A stretch of 64,000 nucleotides of DNA from contig OY752153.1 of assembly GCA_963573315.1 (NCBI GenBank), positions 806,001-870,000 of the forward strand, read 5' to 3'. This stretch comes from Entomortierella parvispora (taxonomy: Eukaryota > Mortierellomycota > Mortierellomycetes > Mortierellales > Mortierellaceae). This document shows, piece after piece, positions 53,450-64,000 of the stretch; within the stretch, counting starts at the first letter, position 1; the number at the start of each line of letters is the position of its first letter. The notes under the pieces are model-generated. The model was not told where the DNA came from. It saw only the letters and a program-made list of their open reading frames with translations, and did not search any database. Position numbers and translations under genes: made by a program.

Positions 53450-53741
53450 GGTGCAGGCAGTAGGTCGAGAAGAATTAAATGTTGAGAGTGGCTCGTCGCT
53501 GCTGTTGTTGTCTGCGGTGATCTGGAAAGAGAGTAAAGGTCTGCATTACTGCATTACAATTGCATTGTCCGTGGTGGAACACATGCGATAAAACTGGTTC
53601 ATTCACGTGACTATTCGAAATGAGAGGGAGGGCGAAGCTGGCAAAGCACTTCTTTCTCGTTCTTTCCATCTTGCTCTCATCACCCGTTCACATCCGCGTT
53701 CGTACCTAGCACAACCATTTCCACTCCCTCTCCCCCCAAAA
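53450..53741. promoter_or_regulatory. Shared upstream region of INCENP-like gene and NudC
   Basis: 292 bp between two divergent start codons, pyrimidine-rich on the NudC side just before its ATG. The two products both act in mitosis or nuclear movement. Confidence 0.55.
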
Positions 53742-54683
53742 ATGTCGACCGCCAAGGAGTACGATGCCATGACTGAGGAGGAGCGCACTGCCTTTGATGC
53801 AGCAGCCCGCAAAAGAGAAGCCGAGGAGCAAGCCAGTACGGAGTTGACATTGACCTCTACCCATTACTATGCACCTCAACCCGAACTGTAACTCACTATG
53901 TTCCCTTTCATTCTAACAGCCCTGCCTTACGTGTGGCGCCAGACGTTGATCGACCTTGACGTGTCAGTCCAGGTCCCCAAGGGAACACGCAGCAAAGACC
54001 TCGTGGTTGACATCAAGAAGAAGTCTTTGACCGTTGGATTGAAAGGACAGGAGCCCATTATCAAGGTAAGCGCATGCACTTTTAGTTCTTCAGTGTCGAA
54101 ATAGTCGAGGGAGCATGACTCCATTTACTTAATTGACTTTGTTGATGGATACTTTGGTGAACTTAGGGTGCTCTGGTCAAGGATATTAAGGTTGACGATT
54201 CAACATGGACGCTTGACAACCAACAAGAGATCAACATTCATCTGGAAAAATACAAGGGCACAGAGTGGTGGAAATGTGTCATTGAGGGTCACCCTGAGAT
54301 CGATACCACCAAAATCAACCCCGAAAACTCCAAGCTGAGCGATTTGGATGGAGAAACGCGTGGAATGGTTGAGAAAATGATGGTAAAGAAAAATGATGCA
54401 CAGATACGTTTTCATTAGAACTTTCGGAAACGTCTGAATGTGGTCTAACTCTGCATATTGACCAATGACAGTTTGATCAGCGCCAAAAAGCCGCTGGAAA
54501 GCCTACAAGCGATGACTTGAAGAAGGCGGAGGCTTTGAAGAGATTTCAGGCACAGGTAACACCAGGTGCGGTTTGGAAGATCTACTTTTGGTATATGAAT
54601 CTAAAAGTGTCCCTCTTTTTTTTTTTTTTTTTTTGTACTTTTATGTTTATGTTCACTAGCACCCGGAATTGGATTTCAGGTAA
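53742..54683 (+). CDS. nudC: NudC nuclear movement protein
   Basis: A CS-domain co-chaperone that stabilises dynein/LIS1 pathway proteins, needed for nuclear migration in fungi. Five exons: 53742-53835, 53920-54065, 54167-54382, 54472-54555 and 54660-54683 (24 nt); 187 residues. Short acidic/basic start, then the CS domain from LPYVWRQTLIDLDVSV through VGLKGQEPIIKGALVKDIK and DDSTWTLDN. The conserved tail has LSDLDGETRGMVEKMM, FDQRQKAAGKPTSDDLKK and a final HPELDFR (usually HPEMDFS). This is the short fungal form, lacking the longer animal N-terminus. A poly-T run lies in the last intron. It converges on the casein kinase gene. Confidence 0.93.
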
Positions 54684-55140
54684 GAGAGCGCTCGCTGAAG
54701 GGATAAAAACAAATGTACTTCTTTAGTACAACAATATTGACGTTTCATCAATTCTACCCATGCCTTCTAGCCAAGCCAAGATGGGATAAAGGAATAAAAT
54801 CCTCGGAATTAGGATGAACTTTTTCATGTTCTCCTAGAATGCACAAGTGACAACAGAGGATGGAACACGTCCGTCTTGATCTACCCTTTTTTTTTTGGTG
54901 AAGTGAAGCAATCCCTCACACCCAGGATGGCTTGTATATTAACGGGCGATATTTTGAGTGCAAAGATCATTATTAAAGAGTGGTGTAAGGGCTAGAGTAA
55001 GTAGAATAGGTGGGCCTGCTAAAAAAGGGGAAAAATGTCCGCGGGAGTGTGAAGGAGACAAGGCTCCTCGTCTAGTCGAAGAGTATAATTGCAAAAGGGG
55101 CAATAGATATAGAAGAGCATACTTGGAGTTCCTTCTGTGT

Positions 55141-57537
55141 TCATCTACGGCACGTACTGCAGGTGATGACACCGATGAGCTTGCTCCAGAAACCCTTCTT
55201 CTTCTGACTTCCTTCGCCATCCTCCGCACGAAGATTGCCATTGTTGGGTGCCGCCCGGCTATAGGCATTATCACGCAACAAATCCTGGTCGCCCTGGGCA
55301 GCAGGCTGCCCACGACTCTGGCTCTGTTTGTGTTTCAGTTTCGAGTTGCTGTGAACCAGGGCAGACGGCTGCTGAATTCTCCCTTGAGGTCTTTGCGATT
55401 GTCCTTGACCCTGCGCGTGAGCGTCGCGCGAGGCATGGCGGTCATGATGTTGGGCTGAAGGATGCAGGGGGTTGGAAGAGTACTGCTGGGAGGCACTAGC
55501 CATATGACCATTATCTCCATAAATGTCCGTCTAGGAAACAAAGAGAAAAAAAGAGTTAGTGGTTGCTGTGGTTCAGTATCACTAGAATACCATCAGCATT
55601 TTCCGAAAGACATACGTCCGCCTCGGCTTCCCAGCCTTTTCCGTTGTTCAACAACATCCAGTCGTAGACGCCGTCTTCAACCTCGTTCATGCTCTTGAGG
55701 GCCTTGGTGAACAGGTCACGCAAAAAGTCATAGTCCGGTGTTTCCTCGAACGACAGCTTGCGGACGTAGTTCAAGTATATACCAAACTCCTCTAATTGAT
55801 TAAAGGGAATTGAAAAGGTTAAATCGTTGGTCTTGTTTTCTTTTTTTTTGCGTTAATGACCTTTTCTTCATCGCAACAACTTTCGCGCTCTCATACCTGG
55901 AAATCCTTCGCATAATTCCTTGATGGGTGTCGATTGCTTCTTTTCGCCAATCTTTTCATACTTTTGCTTGTTCGTCGCAGCCTTGAGACCCTGCCAAGGA
56001 AGACCTCCTCGCAAAAAGTACATGAACACGTGGCCCATAGCTTCCAGATCATCACGTCTGGATTGCTCTATGGTGGGAGCGAGGAAATGAAAAGTTAGAA
56101 ATCAGTCACTTGGTCTTTCGTGATGCGGGTCAAGGCTGATAACAAAAAACAGCCGGTTGGGATTATGTCAAGTACCTCGGCCCAAATGGGTATTAATGCT
56201 CATGTATCGAGCAGTGCCGCTCAAGCTCTTTCTTTCGCGGTAAGGAATATGCTGTTTCGTTTTGGGATCACGATACTGCTTGGCCATTCCGAAGTCGACG
56301 ACGTGGACAAGGTTCGCGTTTTTGGTGTGGGGTCTGCCGACTAAAAAGTTGTCAGGTTTGATATCACGATAAATCAAATTCTTCTCGTGGATAGTTTGGA
56401 TGCGGCACAACTAGTCAGGAAATAGACGGGCGACAGAAAGGTGCTGTTAGTTTTCTTGATCAGCTTTTGATGCAAACGTCGGAAAGACCCTAGCAAAGTC
56501 AGGCAGGGGACAGCAATGGGCACATACCATTTGCTTAGCAACCATGACCACAGTCTTGATGGTGAACTTGCGCCCACACATGTCAAAGAGATCCTCGAGC
56601 GAAGGGCCTAGCAGGTCAATGCAAAGAATGTTGTGCAGACCCTCCTGACCAAAGTAGAACGCATTTGGGATACCGGCTATTGAGCGAAAGACAAGTACGA
56701 AATGTTAGTGGTGGAATCTTGTAGGAGCAGAAAAAGTAGGTTCGAGAGAACGGCCATGGTTCTGAGCCTGCCGAAAAATCGAACAATACCAGCAGGTGAA
56801 ATGGCATTAAAAACAACAACCGCTCAATTGCATGTCATTGGTAAATATAAACCAGCCTTATTTCGCAGTATCCGCCCCACCCACACCTGCAGCTCGTCTT
56901 TCTCCGCTTGCCCCTGGAACAATAGGGAGCAGCTGGATGCATATCTCTTGTCCTTGGATCACAACCACGGGAACGTGTCCCACCTGTTGTGCATATCTGA
57001 ACACCCTTGATCACTCCTCTGACCATCATCCATGCATATCCTTGTTGTGGGCAAGGCGCCTTCCCCGTCATCCCGCTGCCTCCGATATCCTGCATGATCC
57101 CAGTCCACGATAAGCATGGCTGCAAGCCTCCAACACTTACTCGAGCCGGCCAAAATCTTGTACGTCCGGTATTCATCACGAAGCTGAGGTGCATCGCTCT
57201 TGCGCGGCTCAAACTTGATGGCGACTTGCTGATTGTTCAGAAGGTTGATTCCTAAAGATGATGAACATTCGAAATTAGGAATGGTTCGAGTTCGGAAACA
57301 CTATGTCACTCGGCAAGGTTTCAGGTTTTTTTTCTTTTCTTTTTTTTTTTTTTTTTTTTTTTTGCCCTTTTGCGGGGGATATGGGACTTGAAGAAAGAGG
57401 GGGGAGGGGGAAAAGCGAGTATATAACATGCCTTCATAAATGATGCCAAAGCTGCCTTCGCCAATCTTCTTGCCGACTCTGTAATGGACACCGACAACGT
57501 TGGACGATGAATGTGTGCTGTGGGAGCTACTACTCAT
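55141..57537 (-). CDS. Casein kinase I, YCK/Cki1 type
   Basis: Ser/Thr kinase likely acting at a membrane in nutrient signalling, endocytosis or morphogenesis. Seven exons: 57537-57432, 57251-57141, 56676-56528, 56410-56176, 56067-55897, 55791-55616 and 55530-55141; 323 residues. The kinase domain (about 15-285) has [44 protein letters not shown] and the CK1 signature [14 protein letters not shown]. The tail is Gln/His/Ser-rich with KKKGFWSKL and ends CSTCRR; these two cysteines may take the role of the vicinal palmitoylated pair of yeast Yck proteins. Intron 1 uses a GC donor (GAAG|GCATGT). Upstream DNA is very rich in CT/GA repeats. Confidence 0.9.
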
Positions 57538-59501
57538 GCTGTGGACAGATGTGGAATGGAGCAGAAAGAAAAAAGAAAAAAGATTGGTCGTTATTACGTC
57601 TTGCTCTGCGCAGGTTTCCTTCCACACATGTGACAGCATACGAATCAAAGAGTCCTTCATAAGAAAGGAGGAGGGGAGAGAAGAGAGGGGGGATGTATCA
57701 AAGAAACCCATCCCTGGTTGTAATCCAAATGGATTTAACCCCTTTCAGAGTTTCTGAATGGGATCCAGGAGGGGCTTCATCATCTTGTGCGACGAGGAGA
57801 CGGGGAGTAGAGGGGGGAAAGGGTCTTACGTGGAGAATCAAGGCCTTTCCAGGGAGGGAGGATGGATGGATGGAGTACTTGAGGTAAGAGCAGAGCAAAT
57901 CTGAGGAAGACAAGGGATGGATGGTGCAGCGGGGAGACGGGCAGCACAAGATGCTAAGAGAAGGGAGGGGGAGAGAGAGAGAGAAAGAGACAGAGGGAAG
58001 AAGGGAGGCAAGGCAAGGAAGGAGGCAAGGAAGGAGGTTGAGACGGGAATCCAACGACGGATGGGAACCAAAATAGCAATTGTGTTGTGTTGTGTGCGAG
58101 TGCGAGTGTAGAGTGAAGATGTTGAGAGAGAGAGGCAACCCAGCGGTTGGTGCCAGAAATGGACGAGAGGGAGAAGAGGGAAGGGAGCGAGAGAGAGAGA
58201 GAGAGAGAGAGAGAGGAAGAGGAAGAGAAAGAGAAAGAGACGGAGAGGGGGAGGTAGGAGGGGGTGGAGGGAGAAGAGAAAGAGGTAATGATGGAGACAC
58301 AGAAGAAGAAGAAGAAAAGAAGAAGAGGAAGGATGGTGGGTGGGATGGGTGGGATTGGATTGGGGGGGATCCATCGAGTTGTGTCCTGCGTCCTTTTTTT
58401 TTTTCTTTCCCTTGCCAGGCCATGCAGCACAACAGCCTGTCCTCGCCGGGTCGTCGGGGCTTCTTTTTCTTCTTCTCCCTCCTCTGGCTTGGCTTCACAA
58501 TGGGGTCACGCGTTGTCTGATTTTGTTGGTGTGTGTGGGTGGGTGTGAAAAATGCATCTTGTCACTCTTGTGTGTTTGTGTGTGTGCCATGCTGTCTGTC
58601 TACCAGTGTGCCAGTCTCTCTGGTTGGTTGTCGTCTGCCTGCCTGCCTCTTACCCAAAAAACAAACACCGACACCAACTCAAATCTCAAAAAAAAAAAGA
58701 ATACGATAGTCAAAAAGGATATCCGCGCCCCGTAACAGGCGAGGAGAGGCCACCGGCGGTGAGTCACCCGTGGCAAAGAGGCAGTCCAGCTCGGACTCCT
58801 ATGAAGTTCTGAGGGGGACTACATGTGTTCTGGAGAGTGTGTGACTAAACGAACAGACAGACCAGACACCTGCAAACGCACAACGATGCATCCACCCTGG
58901 AACCTCATCCCAATCCCATTGGTGCCGAGTGGGGCACAGTCAAGGTCCCTCGTTTGTATGAGCGGAACGAGGAACGAGCGAGAGAGAAAGAGAGCGAGGG
59001 AACCTGCCTGGCACCCTGCCTGGCTGCTGCCGACCTGCTGTGTTTCGTGTCTCAGCCCGTCCCGTTGCCTCCGGCCTGCCGTTCTCTTTTGTTCGATGAA
59101 TCATCCTCTCTCACTTTCCTTTTTTTTTTCCTCTTTCCCATCAACCCACATCGCTCTCTCCTCCTCCTCTTGTTCTTCCCATCACTCTGTCTCCTCTCAC
59201 TCCATACCTTCGCACTCCTTCCAACCTACTCGCTCTATCACCCACACACACCTCGAGTTTACATGTCTGCCCACTCCTCATCCATTTGCACCATTCCTCT
59301 CCTCGCTTCTCTCAACTCTACTTTGCCTCCCATTATTATTGCTGCACACATCAACTTCCTGGACCCTGTAGACCTGCAACTCTCATTTTCCTCCTGTGCC
59401 TGCGACCTTTCTTCTTTCTTTTCCTTATCCAAGCACCTCCCCTCTCCCTCCTTCCAACAGCACCAGTGCCGGCACCAGCTCCTATTCTAAACAGCGCAAC
59501 C
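57538..59501. promoter_or_regulatory. Low-complexity divergent upstream region
   Basis: 1.96 kb between the casein kinase ATG (minus) and the W2-protein ATG (plus). On the kinase side it is GA-rich on the plus strand, including a (GA)14 run at about 58188-58215. On the other side it is pyrimidine-rich (59100-59460) and probably holds the 5' untranslated leader of the W2 gene. Long open frames here, Ser/Pro/Leu-rich on the minus strand and Leu/Ser-rich on the plus strand, come from composition and are not genes. Confidence 0.6.
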
Positions 59502-62487
59502 ATGAAGGGCAAAACTCCCATTCTTGTCCTTTCCCAGCAACAACCTCAACAGCCTCAGCAGCATCAACAGAGGACCTTCGGTGGTAGCCCACGCAGTGGT
59601 CGCCTCGCTTCCTCCTGCACACGCACAATGGCGCACCAACAGCAGCACCAGTGCCAGCATGAACCACGCCAACAGAATCAACCGCAGCATCCACACCAAC
59701 AGAGGTTCAACTCCTCTGGCACCGTGGCTCAGAAGCAGCAGCACCAGCACCAGCAGTACAGCTTCCAGCATGAGCGCACTCTTTACCGGCCAGACAATCA
59801 TTCACTCGCGCATCACCATCACCAAGGGTACCAGCCACGGTCTCCCAACAGTCGAACCGCTGCTCGTCCACCAGCCCGCATTCCCACTTCAACTAGCTGT
59901 CGCCAGGCTGGAAGCGCCTTGTCAGCAACATCGGCCATGTCTTCAGTGAAGGTCACTCCTATGAAAAACATCCTCGCCACATCCACTCCTCCAAAATCCT
60001 TTACAAGAGCAGCATCATCCAATTCGTCATCATTATCTTATGCCTGTGTTGCGGCATCCATCGCCGCCGCCGCCCACCCAGCAGTAACGCCTGCCACGGC
60101 AGCTGGAGCGTCTGATGCTAACAATAGCGATCCCGAGCCAGCCCCTGGCGAGATGGAGCAATATATCCAACAGAACCAGCACCATCTCCTTCAATCCAAC
60201 CGCCATAGCCAAGAGTTTCGATCTTTAAAAGCTGCGTCTGGGTATGTACTCTGTGACTCCTTGACACCAAAATGTTCCCATTTTCATTCTCAGGCAATTG
60301 AGCCCGTCTTCCTCCACTTCGCCTCCCTTTACCCCAAACCCCTTCTTGATCGCCACATCCCAAACTGATACTAAACTTCCGTCTCCCCTCCCCTATTTAG
60401 ACCGTTGTTTTCTTCAGATCTTGGTTTGAGTCTTCGTCCTCCTGCGCTAGAGTCCGACCTGTCCTCCTCCTCAAGTTTACGGGAGAGCAGTGATTGCGAC
60501 ACAATGGAGACAGAGGATGACGATAAAGGGATTCTAGGGAGCGACTCAAATGATACAGACTCTGTAGCGGATGACTCACTGGACCTTGACCGGAAGTCGA
60601 GGCGTAGACGATCCATCCATCGACTTTCCGCCAAGAACAAGACCCTGAAGTCGTCCTTGGCACAAGCAAAGGCAGACCTCAGGTCCGAGCGACACAATAG
60701 AGCTCTCATCGATCAAATTTATCTCCGGATCAAAAAGGAACTCAACAGCAAGCTGGAGGCTGAGGAACTCAAAGTAGCCAACTTGAAGGCGGAGCTGGAA
60801 CAAATGCAACTTGACATGCAAGAACTCAAGGAAAAGCAAGCTGCCTCCTCTTACAAAATCGGTTACGACAGCTCGCCCTATTCACTCTCGAGTGGGCTCG
60901 GGGGATTGATGCTTCACCACTCCAACCTTGAAGATCATTCGGACGATGATTCCTCTTCAATCTACTCAAAGACACGCAAAGGAATAACCGCGGACTATTC
61001 TTCGAGTTTATCAGAGACGCCGTCTTTTCGTTGGCGGGATAACGATGTGACAGAGTTTCTGGAAGATCGGGAGTGTCAGGTTCCAGAGGTTAAAAAAGAG
61101 AATGAGCAAGCACCAAAGGTGTCATTTAGCGTCCCAAAGATCAACGTAAAGAGTTCACCGAGCAACCATCATGAAACATTTTCAGAAGACGAGAACGAAG
61201 GAGATGACGACAATCACGATGATGACGACGTGCCGTGCACCATGATGGAGATTCTTTTAAAGAAGGAGCGCTCACGATCGCCTGAGGACGACATTCAGGA
61301 CCCACCTGCGGATGCCAACGAGACGTTTGATTCGATGGCGCAAAAGTTTTTACACCAGGCCCTTTTGGCAAAGTTCACGCCTGCACGGACAATCCTACAA
61401 CTGGACGACCTCTTGCTCAAGTATGATGCCGCCTCAGACGACTTGATTCTTGTCCTCGCACAAGAGTTCATGAAGTGGTGGGAAATTGAACGTGTTGACG
61501 CTGGAGGGGCCGCCACAGGGGGATGGGGGAGCGGATTGGTGCTGATGGCCGATACTGGAGATCGTGTGAGTGCCAAGGTTGCGGTGGAGACAAAATTCAA
61601 GAGTATCTTTGTACCCTTGTTGCTCAACTATGTGGCTTCTCACAACGAGCAGCTGCAGCTTTTGGAGAAGCTGGAGAGGAATGCAAAGACAAGCGACAAG
61701 CTGATGCGGAATCATGTTTCTCAGCTGATGGCCCTTTACAAGTTTGATGTCCTGGACGCAGATGCCATTTTGGAATGGTGGCGACTGTTGCAGGAGCCCA
61801 AGGGAGTTTTTGGTCATGGCGACGGTCTTCGGAGCATGGTAAGTTTGTATTTGTAATTGATGTACCCATGCTGTCATTGCGTTTTCAACAGGCACAGGAC
61901 TAACCTAATTTGGTATTTGACGTATATTTTTTTATTAGAGCTCAAAATTTGTTGCTTGGTTGGAAGACGAAGAGGATGAGTCGGATGATGATTCCGACGA
62001 TGATTCGGATGACGACGACGATGACGATGAAGAAGAAGAAGAATCCGATATCGGCGAAGACGATATTGAATTCGGAGAGGTAGAAGGATCGACGGCTGAA
62101 CAGGGCAAGATCGTAGGCCTGGACCAGCTATTGACTCAAGGTCTTGCCAGCGCTCCATCTCGATCGATCGGATCGTTGAAAGCGGACCTCGATCAAGAAG
62201 CAGCAAATAAGGAGGAGCTGATGGTGATCGGGTCCGATGACGATGCTCTGCTGGATGACCAGTCGTCAACGACATCTTCACTGGAACGTTTAGAGGAACG
62301 CGAGCGCAAGCGCAGGATCAGCTTTTGCACCAACAATGTCTACATTCAGCAAGACGGTCGGACAAGAGTCGATCGTGCACCCAGTGAAGAAGAAGACGAG
62401 AAGCACTGCAAGAAGCTGGATCAGTGCCCTCCAATGATAGAAGAAGAAGAAGACGATGAAGAGGAGTCTTCCAGCGACCAAGACTAG
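59502..62487 (+). CDS. Gln/His-rich, coiled-coil protein with C-terminal W2 (eIF5/eIF2B-epsilon type) domain
   Basis: Three exons: 59502-60241, 60401-61838 and 61939-62487; 908 residues. Residues 1-~245 are Gln/His/Ser/Pro-rich, disordered, and encoded by CAG/CAC-rich DNA. A short coiled coil (about 325-370: HNRALIDQIYLRIKKELNSK and on) follows, then acidic linkers. The last third has a HEAT-like W2 domain with the two AA-boxes DADAILEWWRLL and KFVAWLEDEEDESDDD. In eIF5 and eIF2B-epsilon such boxes bind eIF2-beta or other factors. A long Asp/Glu tail ends the protein. No GTPase-activating or transferase domain is present, so it is neither eIF5 nor eIF2B-epsilon. Role unknown, perhaps translation-factor binding. 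Confidence 0.75.
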
Positions 62488-62698
62488 TAATTGTAGCCAT
62501 GTCCTCGTAAACCATGTACCATAGAATGTACCCCCATAGGCTCGCAGGCCGATGACTTTTTTTTTTTTTTTTTTTGCTTTGTTTGGGTCAATGTCCAATC
62601 GCAGGCTGATGACTCAAAGTCGATCGATCAATCTGCGATACAGTATCATGTTGGTGGCGATATCCACGTTTTTCGTGCATCTCTACATTCAACTGCCA

Positions 62699-63387
62699 AT
62701 GGACCTCTATCGTTTCGGCGACTTTGCCATCCGCAATGTATGCATTGTCACTCCCGAAGCCCCCCGCCCCTAACTTTTGCCCACTATCGTTCGCTAATCT
62801 CTTCTTTAACACACGCAATTCAATAGACCCTTCCTTCGCAGCTGGAGGCCAACACCGATGTCCTCGAACGTGCTGCAGAATGGATGGAATCACAGGGCTT
62901 GAAGCAATGGATACCCGGCACTTTCCGTCTAGAGGCGTCTAGAACCCATATCCTAGAAGCTATTCAGTCCAAGAATTCGTATGTGGTCGTCCACAGCCCC
63001 CTCACTTCAGAAGTGCAAGGCGATGGCACCGTTGCGGCGATCTTTGCGCTGAATTACAATGATCCCTTTGACGAGATGTTGTGGGCTCATTTCGTAGACC
63101 CTTGGCTGGATGCAATCTATGTTCATCGATTGGTGGTGGAGAAGCCATTTCAAGGCCAAGGTATTGTGCCCCATATCCTGGCATTTGTTGAGCAATTGAT
63201 CCTGGCTTCCAAGGGTGAGAAACGATATCTTCGGTTGGATTGTCGAGCCAACAACCCAATGCTTCGGAAATTCTATAGAGAGAAATCTAGAGGCAGAGAT
63301 ATCGGGGGATTGGAGGCACGAGGGGAATATGTCGACCCTGCTACAGGGATTGGATATGCCAGGTTTGAACGTCTGGTTGTCCCGTAA
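62699..63387 (+). CDS. GNAT-family N-acetyltransferase
   Basis: Transfers acetyl from acetyl-CoA to an amine; substrate unknown. Two exons: 62699-62737 and 62827-63387; 199 residues. The start MDLYRFGDFAIRN was chosen because the frame upstream (an ATG at 62591) adds only a hydrophobic, unconserved-looking leader. The acetyl-CoA binding motif A is VHRLVVEKPFQGQGIVPHIL (Q/R-x-x-G-x-G/A type), followed by LRLDCRANNPMLRKFY, the usual motif B with the Asn-x-x-Leu-x-x-Phe-Tyr end. A GFW or GEW opening such as WMESQGLKQW is common in bacterial-like GNATs with this layout, so old transfer is possible but not shown. Size is normal for the family. Confidence 0.82.
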
Positions 63388-63517
63388 ATCGTCGATCTCA
63401 ACATCTCAACCCACCCATAGAAGAGAGCTCTCGCAATAGAATAATGTGAATAGTATTATTATTTTTTATGGATCCAGTGAATGAATGAACGATATTAAGC
63501 CATGGGAGGGGAAGTCA

Positions 63518-64000
63518 TTACCGCTTCGCGCCTTTGAAAAACTTGACGCCCAAAAGAATAATCGTGATATTTGAACAAAGGTAGATAAGAGAGATGCCCA
63601 AGTTTCTCCACCGATGTGCAAAATCCATGTTCAGGTTCTTATAGAAATCCTGACCCTTTGAATACTGACAGTACTGACAGTCCGACATGGCGCTTGGGTT
63701 GCTGATGTATCCTGGAGCCCTCGCCAAAAAAGCTGCTGCATAGGACTGGCAGCTCTGACCCGCTGGAGGTTGGAAGATATTGTACTCGGAAGTCGCGCAT
63801 CGGACATCAAGATTGTATAACTGCGTAGTGACCATTCCCTCCACAATATAGTGGTATGGGTCGATCCAGTAGAGAGTCCATCGGTAGATACCGGGCATGG
63901 ATGCGTAAGGCATGACAACACCGCAGAACAAATTCAGGACCGAGATAATGAATGGGTTCATCAAGGCTGCAATCTGGGTGGATGGCGTCCACGCTGCAAT
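63518..64000 (-). CDS. PDR-type (ABCG) ABC transporter, C-terminal end, partial
   Basis: Only the last exon portion is in the window; the gene continues beyond the right edge. Minus-strand reading: FIISVLNLFCGVVMPYASMPG, IYRWTLYWIDPYHYIVEGMV, TTQLYNLDVRCATSEYNIF, then GQSCQSYAAAFL and a last membrane helix with a Lys/Arg end (KFFKGAKR). This is the final transmembrane pair and the Cys-rich extracellular loop of fungal full-size PDR/CDR pumps, which export drugs and lipids at the plasma membrane. The stop at 63518-63520 is preceded by a normal basic tail. Confidence 0.88.
   Translation of the reverse strand: MAAWTPSTQIAALMNPFIISVLNLFCGVVMPYASMPGIYRWTLYWIDPYHYIVEGMVTTQLYNLDVRCATSEYNIFQPPAGQSCQSYAAAFLARAPGYISNPSAMSDCQYCQYSKGQDFYKNLNMDFAHRWRNLGISLIYLCSNITIILLGVKFFKGAKR

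Noticed and set aside
57698..58498. 266-codon Ser/Pro/Leu-rich minus-strand frame
   Set aside because: Generated by CT-rich simple sequence upstream of casein kinase I; all three minus frames are similarly open, as expected from composition.
59286..59501. Extending the W2-protein upstream of the ATG at 59502
   Set aside because: The upstream part of the frame is composition-driven Leu/Ser/Pro sequence from the CT-rich leader and has no ATG in good context.
1..64000. tRNA, rRNA, snRNA genes or CRISPR arrays
   Set aside because: None recognised by eye on either strand; small structured RNAs could have been missed without a covariance search.

Overview
The window looks like nuclear DNA of a filamentous fungus, most likely an early-diverging one; Mortierellomycota is my best guess. 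The signs are short introns (mostly 50-110 bp, nearly all GT-AG), fungal versions of SPT8, RPA34, NudC, INCENP and a YCK-type casein kinase, and TTAGGG-like DNA. No bacterial-style operons, CRISPR arrays, rRNA or tRNA genes were seen. All protein names rest on motifs and remembered family consensus; no search was run.

Positions 1-24171 are a nest of Ty3/gypsy retrotransposons, with no host gene recognised. Three families occur. Family A has 1042-bp LTRs, separate gag and pol frames and no chromodomain. Family B has ~451-bp LTRs, a chromodomain and what looks like Tf1-type self-priming. Family C has a 239-bp LTR and a chromodomain. Reading the nesting: a reversed A copy (A1, 1-2937) sits inside a forward A copy (A2, 2938-4237). 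A2 is cut by a B copy (B1, LTR 4238-4688), which is cut just past its primer site by a reversed C element (4707-7616). An 8.45-kb A element (A3, 7617-16068) then separates C from the gag-protease half of a reversed B element (B', 16069-18340 and 22990-23374). A forward B element with a 5-bp target duplication (18341-22989) lies inside the B' LTR, and B' itself lies in a diverged A-type LTR (23375-24171). A3 has mismatched flanks, no target duplication and unequal LTRs, so it is probably a recombinant.

Positions 24172-34560 are a gene-poor graveyard with one intact host gene, an S9 serine peptidase (25843-28246, minus). Around it lie a possible Tc1/mariner remnant, 40-bp tandem repeats, a broken gene with a PD-(D/E)XK-like motif pair, a Pif1/Helitron-type helicase fragment with frameshifts, a diverged B-like LTR, a probable tyrosine-recombinase (Crypton-like) fragment, and the C-terminal RuvC/zinc-finger part of a Fanzor (eukaryotic TnpB-like) nuclease. 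The Fanzor fragment is the most interesting item in the window.

Positions 34626-64000 are ordinary, compact host DNA: a 1604-residue coiled-coil protein, a Drs2-type lipid flippase, SPT8 (SAGA), mitochondrial uL10m, RNA polymerase I subunit RPA34, INCENP, NudC, casein kinase I, a W2-domain protein with a Gln/His-rich N-terminus, a GNAT acetyltransferase and the end of a PDR-type ABC transporter. uL10m/RPA34 and INCENP/NudC are close head-to-head pairs that probably share promoters.
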